From assembly GCA_002440085.1 (NCBI GenBank), contig DJRM01000126.1, positions 2,949 to 28,352 of the forward strand: 25,404 nt of DNA, in the 5' to 3' direction. A program made the position numbers and the translations under genes. This document shows positions 1-7,214 of the stretch, piece after piece (position 1 is the stretch's first letter; the number at the start of each line of letters is the position of its first letter). Below the pieces are notes generated by a model. It did no database searches. It was not told the origin of the DNA and was given only the letters and a program-made list of their open reading frames with translations. This stretch comes from Bacteroidales bacterium UBA6360. Its GTDB lineage: Bacteria > Bacteroidota > Bacteroidia > Bacteroidales > UBA932.

Positions 1-762
1 GGCAGGAGCTGCTGGGCCTTTGCCTCCGAGGTCGCTGCCACGGCGGTCGCGGGCAAGGACATGGTAATTCCGGACTACATATATTACAATGGTCGGGAAT
101 TCCCGGTGCAGAGCATGCGCGGAGGACTTTTTAACGGCACGACGATAAAATCCGTGAAGCTTCCGAATACATTGACAGAGATTTCCAACGCCGTGTTCCG
201 AGGCACCCCCATAACGGAAATTGTCATTCCGGCTTCCGTGAAGAAACTTCAGGGTTCCGTTTTCCAGGACTGCACTAAACTTGCGAAAGTCACGTTTGAA
301 GGTGACTATATGGAAGAGTTCAGCGGCAGTTTCCGGAACTGCACGAGCCTGAAGAGCGTAGTCTGCCCGCGCCGGGTCGATATGATCAGCTACGATATGT
401 TCAGCGGCTGTTCCAATCTGACGGAGGTCGTGCTTCCCGAGAACATCAAGGAAATTCCTTCCGGCACATTTGAGGGGTGCCGGAAACTTGCGAAAATTGA
501 TGTTCCGGCGACCGTCACCAAAATAGGCATGAGCGCGTTCGGCAACTGCGGGGTGACGGAACTTGACCTTCGCAATGTCACGGAGTTCGAGGGCTTCTGT
601 TTCACCGGATGCAAGGCTCTGAAAAAAGTGATACTCAGTTCCAAGCTGAAGGATGATTTCCTTACGGAGACATACACAGAGTTCATGGATTGTCCGCTGC
701 TTCAGGTGAAATACGAGAACAATCAATATATCTATCCTGCCGGTTTCGTATTCGTGCCTTAA
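1..762 (+). CDS. BspA-like leucine-rich-repeat protein, 5' end outside window
   Basis: The reading frame is open from base 1, so the N-terminus lies outside the window; 253 residues are visible. They form LRR_5 (BspA/Treponema pallidum type) repeats of about 23 residues. Each has the pattern of a hydrophobic strand, a short proline turn, then F-x-G/N-C-x-x-L: for example FQDCTKLAKVTF, FSGCSNLTEVVLP and FEGCRKLAKIDVP. The segment before the repeats (VIPDYIYYNGREFPV) is the usual BspA entry motif. Such proteins are generally surface or secreted and take part in adhesion or protein binding; the ligand here is unknown. The protein stops about 20 residues after the last repeat, and I see no C-terminal sorting domain. 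An ATG at 61 exists, but it sits inside the conserved entry motif and is unlikely to be the start. The family call is firm and the function is inferred. Confidence 0.85.
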   Translation, partial: GRSCWAFASEVAATAVAGKDMVIPDYIYYNGREFPVQSMRGGLFNGTTIKSVKLPNTLTEISNAVFRGTPITEIVIPASVKKLQGSVFQDCTKLAKVTFEGDYMEEFSGSFRNCTSLKSVVCPRRVDMISYDMFSGCSNLTEVVLPENIKEIPSGTFEGCRKLAKIDVPATVTKIGMSAFGNCGVTELDLRNVTEFEGFCFTGCKALKKVILSSKLKDDFLTETYTEFMDCPLLQVKYENNQYIYPAGFVFVP

Positions 763-765
763 GTG

Positions 766-785
766 GCTTTTGGGGCATCCCAAGC
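766..785 (+). terminator. Weak hairpin just after the LRR gene stop
   Basis: A TTGGG/CCCAA stem closes a four-base loop three bases after the stop codon, and GCTT/AAGC can extend it across a bulge. No run of T follows, so this is at best a weak terminator or an mRNA 3'-end stabiliser. Confidence 0.25.
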
Positions 786-812
786 TGGTTAAACAAAAGA
801 TAAGGACAGAAT

Positions 813-911
813 ATGGCAAATAACATAGAACATCAAGATAAGGATGCACTGGTCTCAAATTGTGACCGCTTCCTTTGTATTGATGATGATGTGTATCAGA
901 TAGTCCGATAA
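813..911 (+). CDS. Possible 32-residue small protein
   Basis: A short ORF sits in the 161-base gap between the LRR gene and the SLH-like gene, on the same strand. It begins MANNIEHQDKDAL and ends CIDDDVYQIVR, with two cysteines and an acidic C-terminal half. A purine-rich AAGGACAG lies a few bases before the ATG, and the stop falls 12 bases before the next start, which would suit a small operon member. There is no signal peptide or membrane segment. I do not recognise the family. A chance ORF of this length is possible, so confidence is low. Confidence 0.3.
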   Translation: MANNIEHQDKDALVSNCDRFLCIDDDVYQIVR

Positions 912-923
912 ACAATATAATAT

Positions 924-3317
924 ATGAACAGAAAAACAATATTCCTGATACTTTCGGCGGCAATGATGCTGTCGGCGGCTGCGGATGCGTCGGCTCAGAA
1001 CAAGCCGGTGATAAAGTCCGTTGATTTCACCCTCCCGATTCCTAAGCCCGGAGAGTCGCTCTTTGACGCCCGTGAGTTTCAGTTCACCTCGGCCAAGACC
1101 GAATACGGCGACCTTGCCCCGAGCGGGGAGATTGCCGTGTATGACCTCGACTGGATAGGCGACTTCAACACTAACGATGACGGGGATATGTTTTTCCGTG
1201 ACGGCTTCAGCTACAAGGTGCGCCTCAAATTTATGGTAAATCCGAACGGGAAATATACGACGGACTATGTCTTCACGGGGAAAGACTACTATATTGACGG
1301 CACGCGCATAAAGGCCACGGTCAACGGCATGGACGTCAAGGTGCTCAACAGCGTTCCGTATTTCATCAACACCGAGTTCACGGTGAAGGTCGGCGACGGC
1401 GGGGCGGGTTCGGAACGGGCGAATGCGCAGCGGCAGAAGTCCGACTACGAGCTGAACAAGAACTCCTACCGCGCCTCACTGAAGGCCTATTCGACGGCGG
1501 AGGCCGACGCAGCGAACCCGGACATCAATCCTATTGACCTGATAGTCATCACCGACCTCTACAAACCGGAGTTTTATGCCGGTTCGCCGGGACGCACCGC
1601 CTATCTCCATCAGGACTGTATGCGCGTGACAAGGATGATTGTCGATACGGAGGACTGCTATGTCGCCAGCGAGGTTAACAACACCATTATGGGTCCGTAC
1701 AACATAAAGGAGGTCTGGCTCAGCGACAAGGTGGATGCGGTTGAGTTCCTGTTAGGAATATGCGGGGCGATGAGCGGAGGAAGAGACGACAAGACGGGCA
1801 TCTATTATGCGAACTACAGCATGCTCTTCCACTCGAAACGCGCCACGCTGTTCATTCCGGAGGCCGCCGCCCCGGCGATTAAGGCCCGCGTCAGCAGACC
1901 GACTTGGATGCACAAGCTGCTCTTTACCATAAGGACGTACACGGGCGACGTCTATTCCGCACAGAAGGCGGGTGCGGCCGCGACAAAGCCGTTCTGCACA
2001 GAGCACGTATTCACGGACAAGGTCGTTGCGGCTGACAAAATCTGCAAATATGCCGACTGCAAGGTCGGCAACCGCTACTACTATTCCTGCAAGATTTGCG
2101 GAGAGTGCGAGCATAATGACAAGCACCTTTTCGGAGACAAGGGACCGCTTACAGGAGCGCCCGAACTATTGGCGCACTACTACGAGCAGCCGCTCGCCGA
2201 CGACCAGGCATACATCGGGGAGAACGCGGCCGGGCATCATGTCTGGTGGTACAGCTGCATCTGGTGCGGACATTCGGAAGGCTATGACCAGCGGCACATC
2301 ACCAAACTGGAATGGAAATCCAGCGGAACAGAGGCCAATTATGCGCAGTTCTGCCAGGCGATGGCACGCCAGACCGAAGACCGCGAAGAGGAGGCCCGTC
2401 TCGTGACAACCGCGCAGCCCGGAATGTTCATCCTTCCGTACAAGTCCGAAGCGAAGATGAGCCCTGCGTTCCAGAGCGTCGTGAACTTCGCGCTCAACGA
2501 CAACCTGCTGGACGACAATGCCCTCGGAGACGACTACACCGGCACGATTAACCACTTCCAGCTCCGCTCCCTGGCGGTACGCCTTGCTGAGGAAATGATC
2601 GGCGGCGAGGTAAAGGTGAACAAGAAAGTGCGTGCGCGCTTCGTGGATGATTTTTCAGCCAAGGCCGCTACGATAGGTCTTCTGGACGGGCATTTCAGCG
2701 GGGAAGGCGCTCCGGCAGACACGGCTCCTGCAACCCGTCAGGAAGTGGCGACGATAATTTATAGGGTCCTGCGCTTCATCGAGAGCCAGAAGGTATATTC
2801 CTACACCGAGTATGACTCCAAGCTGGATTCTTACGCCGACCGGGGCAGCATAGCCCCGTGGGCGGAAGAGGCCGTGGCGTTTATGGACGCTCTCGGGCTT
2901 GTGAAGCCAGAGTCTGCATCGTCCTTTGCTCCGGATGCCGTGTTCACGATTGAACAGGCGATAGAGGTGGCTGAGAAGAGTACCCATGCCCAGCAGCTTG
3001 GCTGGTATCAGGCGAGGTCATGGGGCGAGAATCAGGGCAGGTCCTATTCCGGAAGCCTCAGCACCATCCCTTACGCGGGAGGCGGTTGCCACTTCATTTC
3101 TCCAGGCGAACGCATCTGGGTTGTCGGCCCGCGTCTCGGCGGCATGTGGAAGTTCCTTCCGACCATCGACTGCTACACCGGCCAGCTGCTCTATGTCGAC
3201 GCCGAATGGTTCCGTCCTGTTCGTCCGCAGGTCTTCACCCGGAAGGGCACCATAGTCAAGAGCATCCAGTTCCAAGACTACATGGACGGGGTCTATATGT
3301 GGGACTACGGCTTCTGA
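924..3317 (+). CDS. Secreted protein with CxxC segments and three S-layer-homology-like repeats
   Basis: The 797 residues begin with a signal peptide (MNRKTIFLILSAAMMLSAAADASA). A beta-rich N-terminal domain follows (about 28-150; IKSVDFTLPIPKPGES). A cysteine-rich part around 365-465 holds SCKICGEC and YSCIWCGH, spaced like small metal-binding or Ig-linker modules. About 512-690 contains three SLH-like repeats. The second has the ATRQEVATIIYR signature. The third has the WAEEAVAFMDALGLV and FAPDAVFTIEQA signatures. The last 100 or so residues (GERIWVVGPRLGGMW) match nothing I know. SLH domains normally bind cell-wall polymers in Gram-positives or peptidoglycan in Deinococcus-type envelopes, so in this background the protein may face the periplasm. 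Its role is unknown. The SLH and CxxC layout resembles gut Firmicutes proteins, which suggests transfer or a shared niche family. Confidence 0.75.
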   Translation: MNRKTIFLILSAAMMLSAAADASAQNKPVIKSVDFTLPIPKPGESLFDAREFQFTSAKTEYGDLAPSGEIAVYDLDWIGDFNTNDDGDMFFRDGFSYKVRLKFMVNPNGKYTTDYVFTGKDYYIDGTRIKATVNGMDVKVLNSVPYFINTEFTVKVGDGGAGSERANAQRQKSDYELNKNSYRASLKAYSTAEADAANPDINPIDLIVITDLYKPEFYAGSPGRTAYLHQDCMRVTRMIVDTEDCYVASEVNNTIMGPYNIKEVWLSDKVDAVEFLLGICGAMSGGRDDKTGIYYANYSMLFHSKRATLFIPEAAAPAIKARVSRPTWMHKLLFTIRTYTGDVYSAQKAGAAATKPFCTEHVFTDKVVAADKICKYADCKVGNRYYYSCKICGECEHNDKHLFGDKGPLTGAPELLAHYYEQPLADDQAYIGENAAGHHVWWYSCIWCGHSEGYDQRHITKLEWKSSGTEANYAQFCQAMARQTEDREEEARLVTTAQPGMFILPYKSEAKMSPAFQSVVNFALNDNLLDDNALGDDYTGTINHFQLRSLAVRLAEEMIGGEVKVNKKVRARFVDDFSAKAATIGLLDGHFSGEGAPADTAPATRQEVATIIYRVLRFIESQKVYSYTEYDSKLDSYADRGSIAPWAEEAVAFMDALGLVKPESASSFAPDAVFTIEQAIEVAEKSTHAQQLGWYQARSWGENQGRSYSGSLSTIPYAGGGCHFISPGERIWVVGPRLGGMWKFLPTIDCYTGQLLYVDAEWFRPVRPQVFTRKGTIVKSIQFQDYMDGVYMWDYGF

Positions 3318-3340
3318 GACCCGGCTTGCTTCGGCGGTCG

Positions 3341-4630
3341 TCAGTCTTTCATGCAGGCGAGGGGAATAACTTTCACTCCATCCTTTCTGGTATATGCCAT
3401 TTGTCCACCGGTGAGGACTATGAGCAAATCAGGCTCCCTTAAAGGGCATTGTTTTTCAGTTCGGTTATGTTCAGTTATCAGACGTTTCAGTTCTGAGAGA
3501 TGGTTGGCTCCCTCTTCGATTTCACGGCTGCCGAGCTTGCATTCTATCAGTGCATAACGTCCGTCTGCCAAATGAAGTACAGCATCGGCCTCCAGACCAT
3601 ATCTGTCGTGATAGTACGACAGATGAGCGTCATGGGGCTGTGTGTATGCGCGAAGGTCGCGTATGCAGAGGTTTTCGAAGAAAAATCCAAAAGTTTTCAG
3701 GTCCATCTGAAAACTTTCCGGAGATAGCCCCAACGCGGCAATGGCGACCGAAGGGTCAATAAATTCTCTTTTGGGACCGCTTCTCATGGCAGTGGCGCTT
3801 CTGATGGACGGACACCATCCATAAATGTCTTCCAGCACGAACAGTCTTTCAAACACTTCAACATAATCATTGAATGTCTTTTCGTCAAGAGTCTCGGTCA
3901 CTCCGGCAACGTCGGCAATCATACTTGACTTTTTGGCAAAAGTAGAGATGTTCCTTGCGTAAGACTTGAGTATCAGTCTTGCAATGAGAGGGTTTCGCCT
4001 TACTCCATCTATTCTTGAAACGTCTTCGTCACATACTGCTTTGAAATAACTGGCCGCTGTTTTGAGCCTTGCATTGTCTGTTCTTGCCTTGAATGTCCCC
4101 GGCCATCCGCCGCGGCAGGTGGCAAAGATTAGTTCCTGAACTGTGCAGTCAGACGAAATCCCGTCAATGTCCAGATTGTTATTGTCAAATAATTCCTGTA
4201 TTGAGATTTTCCCATTTGATTCACCTGATTCATAAAGACTCATCGGGTACATCTTCAACTTTTCGATTCTTCCGGTTCCCGAATGCTTTATCTTTGACTT
4301 ATCCACAACCGCAGAACCGGTGAGAATGTATAAACCGACATCATCGCTTCGGTCAACGCTTGTGCGCACTGCATCCCACAGGACAGGAATGTCCTGCCAC
4401 TCGTCAATGAGTCTGGGCGTATCTCCTTTGAGCAGCATTGATGGCGTTGATTGGGCGGTCGCTTCGTATTTTTCCCTGTTGTCCGGGTCTTCCAGCCATA
4501 TCTTGCTTTTGGCGAACTTATCTGCCGTGGTTGTTTTTCCGCACCATTTGGGACCTTCAATCAAGACGGCTCCAAATGCATCGAGACTGTCCGCCAGAAG
4601 AGTATCTACCATTCGCTTTTTGTATTCCAT
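3341..4630 (-). CDS. AAA-family ATPase with DUF4143 C-terminal domain
   Basis: This is a 429-residue protein if read from the ATG at 4630. The P-loop is GPKWCGKT (residues 26-33), and Walker B is RLIDEWQ (about 73-79). The DUF4143 half ends with a nuclease-like signature, an acidic residue in GLEADAV followed by IECK (E363, K365). Length and domain order are typical of the family, which is widespread in prokaryotes and of unsettled function (often proposed as solitary ATPases linked to stress, toxin-like or mobile functions). The frame extends to an ATG at 4687, but a good -7 element lies at 4652-4659, inside that extension, so 4630 is the better start. The gene is more AT-rich in places than its neighbours (about 37% GC in bases 3841-3900 by hand count). 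It converges on the SLH-like gene with a 23-base gap and looks like an independent insertion. Confidence 0.88.
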   Translation of the reverse strand: MEYKKRMVDTLLADSLDAFGAVLIEGPKWCGKTTTADKFAKSKIWLEDPDNREKYEATAQSTPSMLLKGDTPRLIDEWQDIPVLWDAVRTSVDRSDDVGLYILTGSAVVDKSKIKHSGTGRIEKLKMYPMSLYESGESNGKISIQELFDNNNLDIDGISSDCTVQELIFATCRGGWPGTFKARTDNARLKTAASYFKAVCDEDVSRIDGVRRNPLIARLILKSYARNISTFAKKSSMIADVAGVTETLDEKTFNDYVEVFERLFVLEDIYGWCPSIRSATAMRSGPKREFIDPSVAIAALGLSPESFQMDLKTFGFFFENLCIRDLRAYTQPHDAHLSYYHDRYGLEADAVLHLADGRYALIECKLGSREIEEGANHLSELKRLITEHNRTEKQCPLREPDLLIVLTGGQMAYTRKDGVKVIPLACMKD

Positions 4631-4651
4631 ACCATATTCATTAACAATATG

Positions 4652-4683
4652 CAAATGTAGAAATCTTTTCTGGAAAGAACAAT
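4652..4683 (-). promoter_or_regulatory. Bacteroides-type promoter of the ATPase gene
   Basis: On the minus strand, ATTG (4683-4680) is followed by 20 bases and then TACATTTG (4659-4652). This matches the Bacteroidetes -33 TTTG / -7 TAnnTTTG consensus with proper spacing. Transcription would start near 4645, leaving a leader of roughly 15 bases before the ATG at 4630. It also rules against the longer ORF start at 4687. Confidence 0.6.
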
Positions 4684-4684
4684 T

Positions 4685-4752
4685 CATTCCGGTTTTTTGT
4701 GGTAATCCATTCCGGTTTTTTGTGGTAATCCATTCCGGTTTTTTGTGGTAAC
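4685..4752. repeat. Three tandem copies of a 23-base repeat
   Basis: Copies begin at 4685, 4708 and 4731. Each starts CATTCCGGTTTTTTGTGG and repeats every 23 bases without mismatch; the third is cut near 4751. Each copy contains a T6 run, so the A-tracts are spaced about two helical turns apart. The array abuts the -33 element of the ATPase promoter on its upstream side. It could be an operator array, an upstream bending element, or a slippage-prone repeat. Confidence 0.85.
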
Positions 4753-4797
4753 GAATCCAGAAAATCCCAAACTTATGATTTTCCCCTGCAGCCTCTC

Positions 4798-5709
4798 TCA
4801 GTCCGCAGCGTGATCCTTTTCGGTGTGGGCGGCGCGGTAGGCTCCCGGACTCATGCCCACGGACTCCTGAAAGGCGGCGCTGAAATATTCCGGGGTGCTG
4901 AACCCGCAGTCAAGGGCCACGTTCTTGACCGGGAGCGTGGTGTTGCGGAGAAAATACATGGACGAGTGAATCCTCAGCTGCTGCAGGTACTGGGCCGGGG
5001 CCATTCCAGTGTTCTTCTTGAACATCCGCCGCAGCCATGTGTAGCTCATCCCCATCCCGGCGGCGAGCGCCTGAATGTCAATCTGTTCCGAAAGGTGGTT
5101 CGCCATGTGCTGCTTCACCGCGTTTATCGCTGTGACAACCCTGTCGTCGTTCCTGTTCTTTGTCGCGAGGTTATAGTTTATCAGCGACAGCATGTGAATC
5201 ACGATGGCCTGCAGCATGGGCATGGTCTGGCTGCACTGGCGTTCCGCGTAGAAGAGCGCCTGCTCGAAGAGGTCCACGAGCGTCGCCGAGAGACCGAGCT
5301 CGACCGGTCCCTTCCTGCCGCCGAAGAATCTTTCCACGTCGGAGCGGAAAGTGGGTCCGTTGAATCCGATGTAATATTCCGTCCATCCGATGTCTCTGTT
5401 CGGATGGTATGAGTGCCAATACCCCGGACGCAGCAGGATGAGAGTGCCGGGCGTTATCACCTTGCTGCCATCGCTGTCCTCGAACACTCCCGTACCTCCG
5501 GTTATATAGACTATCTGGTACTCGGCCAACCGCCTTCCCCTGTCCATGTTGAATCCGTACCGCTGTGGAATCACCCTCACGGGATAGTCCTGCTGAGGGG
5601 CGACCTCCTGATAGCCTATGGTTGAAATGAGGTCTTCGTTCTCGTTCGATACCGTTTCGAATGAAAGCAGCGAAAACCTGCTCGTGTGTCTGTTCGTGTT
5701 CTGAATCAT
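4798..5709 (-). CDS. AraC-family transcriptional regulator, likely PUL activator
   Basis: A protein of 303 residues from the ATG at 5709. The N-terminal half is a cupin-like sensor domain (YQIVYITGGTGVF, then GTLILLRPGYWHSYHP). The C-terminal ~100 residues carry two helix-turn-helix units. The first is around IDIQALAAGMGMSYTWLRRM. The second is around VKNVALDCGFSTPEYFSAAF and is followed by the family's SPGAYR motif. AraC proteins of this layout sense small sugars and usually activate neighbouring genes. It is divergent from the PUL across a 280-base gap and is the only regulator visible; there is no hybrid two-component or sigma/anti-sigma pair. The frame extends to an ATG at 5811, but the added residues look non-domain, and a candidate promoter lies just upstream of 5709. 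Control of the PUL is inferred from position. Confidence 0.9.
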   Translation of the reverse strand: MIQNTNRHTSRFSLLSFETVSNENEDLISTIGYQEVAPQQDYPVRVIPQRYGFNMDRGRRLAEYQIVYITGGTGVFEDSDGSKVITPGTLILLRPGYWHSYHPNRDIGWTEYYIGFNGPTFRSDVERFFGGRKGPVELGLSATLVDLFEQALFYAERQCSQTMPMLQAIVIHMLSLINYNLATKNRNDDRVVTAINAVKQHMANHLSEQIDIQALAAGMGMSYTWLRRMFKKNTGMAPAQYLQQLRIHSSMYFLRNTTLPVKNVALDCGFSTPEYFSAAFQESVGMSPGAYRAAHTEKDHAAD

Positions 5710-5781
5710 ATTCCTATGTTTTAGACCCTCTGTTGTGTCAGAAATCTTATTTGATAAGCCCCGACATCTGTACCAATTAAG

Positions 5782-5812
5782 TGAAATTATGTGTAAATTT
5801 GTTAAAGGCAAA
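5782..5812 (-). promoter_or_regulatory. Weak candidate promoter for the AraC gene
   Basis: On the minus strand, TTTG (5812-5809) is followed 19 bases later by TAATTTCA (5789-5782). The spacing is right, but the -7 element has two mismatches to TAnnTTTG. Confidence 0.25.
5794..5801 (+). promoter_or_regulatory. Candidate -7 element for the PUL operon
   Basis: TAAATTTG is an exact match to TAnnTTTG on the PUL strand, but no TTG lies at the expected 19-21 base distance upstream. An activator-dependent promoter could lack a good -33 box. The leader to the first PUL gene would be about 180 bases. Confidence 0.35.
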
Positions 5813-5930
5813 GAGAAAATGAATCATCGTAAACGCGTTTGGTTATCGGTTTTTCTTCAATTCAAATTTCCGTGTGCGAAAACGGTGGCAAACTCTGAAA
5901 GCCTTGGCTAAAGTTAGGTAAAAATTGTGA

Positions 5931-5954
5931 TTTTTGACCTTTGAATGTCAAAAA
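5931..5954. promoter_or_regulatory. Perfect 8-base inverted repeat upstream of the PUL
   Basis: TTTTTGAC and GTCAAAAA flank an 8-base centre (CTTTGAAT), 35 bases before the first PUL start codon. The symmetry is perfect. It could be an operator or a short leader hairpin. It is not a normal terminator, because the stem is AT-rich. Confidence 0.45.
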
Positions 5955-5961
5955 ATGTAAT

Positions 5962-5988
5962 TGATAACAAAACATAACTGATAACAAA
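5962..5988 (+). repeat. Direct repeat of TGATAACAAA before the PUL start
   Basis: Two exact copies of TGATAACAAA lie at 5962-5971 and 5979-5988, 17 bases apart, ending just before the ATG at 5990. They fall in the mRNA leader or operator region and may be a regulator site or part of the ribosome entry region. Confidence 0.5.
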
Positions 5989-5989
5989 C

Positions 5990-7171
5990 ATGCAAATGAA
6001 ACACAGAATCGCTGCAGTTCTTGCAGCCGCACTTGCACTCGTTTCCTGCGGAAAGGGTGTCAAGACTCCTGACTACTATGTCTGTGCCTACATCTGGCCT
6101 TCGTGTCATGATGACTCTCTCGCCCACGAGTTAATCTGGCCGGGCGGGCAGGGCGAATGGGAAGTAATCAACGCCGGCACCCCGCGTTTTCCGGGACACT
6201 ACCAGCCACGCGAGCCGCTGTGGAAGGGAGATCAGGACGATGACCCTGTTGTCGTGGAGAAATGGATAAAGACCGCTCTGAAGTACGGTGTGAACACCTT
6301 CGTCTACGATTGGTACTGGTTTCACAACTACCCATTCCTCGAAGAGGCTCTCGACAACGGTTTCCTCAAGGCTCCTTCCAACGAGAAGATGAACTTCTAC
6401 ATCATGTACGCGAACCATGAGGTCACTAACTACTGGAACCCTCACATCAACTCCGACACTCAGTCCCTCACTTTCGACCCGCGCATCGACTGGCCGCAGT
6501 GGAAGGTGATTGTCGATAGGGTGATTTCGCAGTATTTCCACCGTCCGAACTATGTGAAGATTGACGGATGCCCTGTGTTCAGCATGTGGGACTTCGACTT
6601 CTTCACCGAAAGCTTCGGCTCCCTTGAGGAGGCCGGCAAGGCCATGGACTACTTCCGTGCGAAGGTGAAGGAAGCCGGCTTTCCTGACCTGCACCTTCAG
6701 AAATGCAACGGAATCTGGCCGCGCTCAAAGGAAGAGACGGCGAGGATAAAGTCACAGATAAAGAGGTTCGGCATCAACTCCACCGCCGCCTACAACATGG
6801 GAGGGAAGAGCATGGACTACATATGCCACGGAATGCAGGCCATTGAATACAGGCAGCGCTGGTATGACGAATACGGGATTCCGCTTTTCCCTACCGCTTC
6901 CATAGGATGGGACGACACACCGCGCTACCCGAACAAGGGCGAGCAGGATGTCACCCGCTACAACCATTCTCCGGAAGCCTTCGCGTCTTTCCTCCAGACG
7001 GCCAAGGAATGGGCGGACGATCATGCGGACACGCAGCCGAAGTTCGTCATGATAAACGCCTGGAACGAATATGTCGAGGGCAGCTACCTCCTGCCGGACC
7101 GCTATTGGGGCTTCCGCTTCCTTGAGGCCGTGAAGGACGTGTTCGACGGAAAATACGACAAGCCTGAATAG
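5990..7171 (+). CDS. WbsX/GH99-like surface lipoprotein
   Basis: A 393-residue protein whose signal ends in a lipobox (LVSC, Cys20). A second ATG at 5996 could serve as the start. The domain is the WbsX / GH99-like TIM-barrel family. Its marks are FPGHYQPREPLW, ALKYGVNTFVYDWYWFHNYP, MYANHEVTNYW and, near the end, INAWNEYVEGSYLLPD, which corresponds to the family's AWNEWxEGxxLEP block. True GH99 enzymes are endo-acting on alpha-mannosides. WbsX-like members are often named glycosyltransferases, but those encoded in PULs, with lipoprotein signals, are presumed glycan hydrolases. The acidic residues of the NEYVEG block are the best catalytic candidates. It is the first gene of the operon. Substrate unknown. 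Confidence 0.8.
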   Translation: MQMKHRIAAVLAAALALVSCGKGVKTPDYYVCAYIWPSCHDDSLAHELIWPGGQGEWEVINAGTPRFPGHYQPREPLWKGDQDDDPVVVEKWIKTALKYGVNTFVYDWYWFHNYPFLEEALDNGFLKAPSNEKMNFYIMYANHEVTNYWNPHINSDTQSLTFDPRIDWPQWKVIVDRVISQYFHRPNYVKIDGCPVFSMWDFDFFTESFGSLEEAGKAMDYFRAKVKEAGFPDLHLQKCNGIWPRSKEETARIKSQIKRFGINSTAAYNMGGKSMDYICHGMQAIEYRQRWYDEYGIPLFPTASIGWDDTPRYPNKGEQDVTRYNHSPEAFASFLQTAKEWADDHADTQPKFVMINAWNEYVEGSYLLPDRYWGFRFLEAVKDVFDGKYDKPE

Positions 7172-7214
7172 GCTTCGGCAGAATATAAACACTAATCCGA
7201 TAATCATCAGAACA

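Noticed and set aside
1..45. GRSCWAFAS at the left edge resembles the papain active-site motif GxCWAF
   Set aside because: The frame passes directly into a BspA entry motif and LRR repeats with no peptidase domain around it; the match is nine residues and most likely chance.
3318..3340. A possible bidirectional terminator between the convergent SLH-like and ATPase genes
   Set aside because: Only 3-4 base stems can be drawn, and there is no T run on either strand.
3341..4630. The ATPase as part of a defence or toxin system
   Set aside because: No partner gene, toxin-antitoxin pair or other defence gene is adjacent; DUF4143 ATPases are common as solitary genes.
4685..4752. A possible CRISPR array
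   Set aside because: The 23-base units are contiguous without spacers, and no cas gene is in the window.
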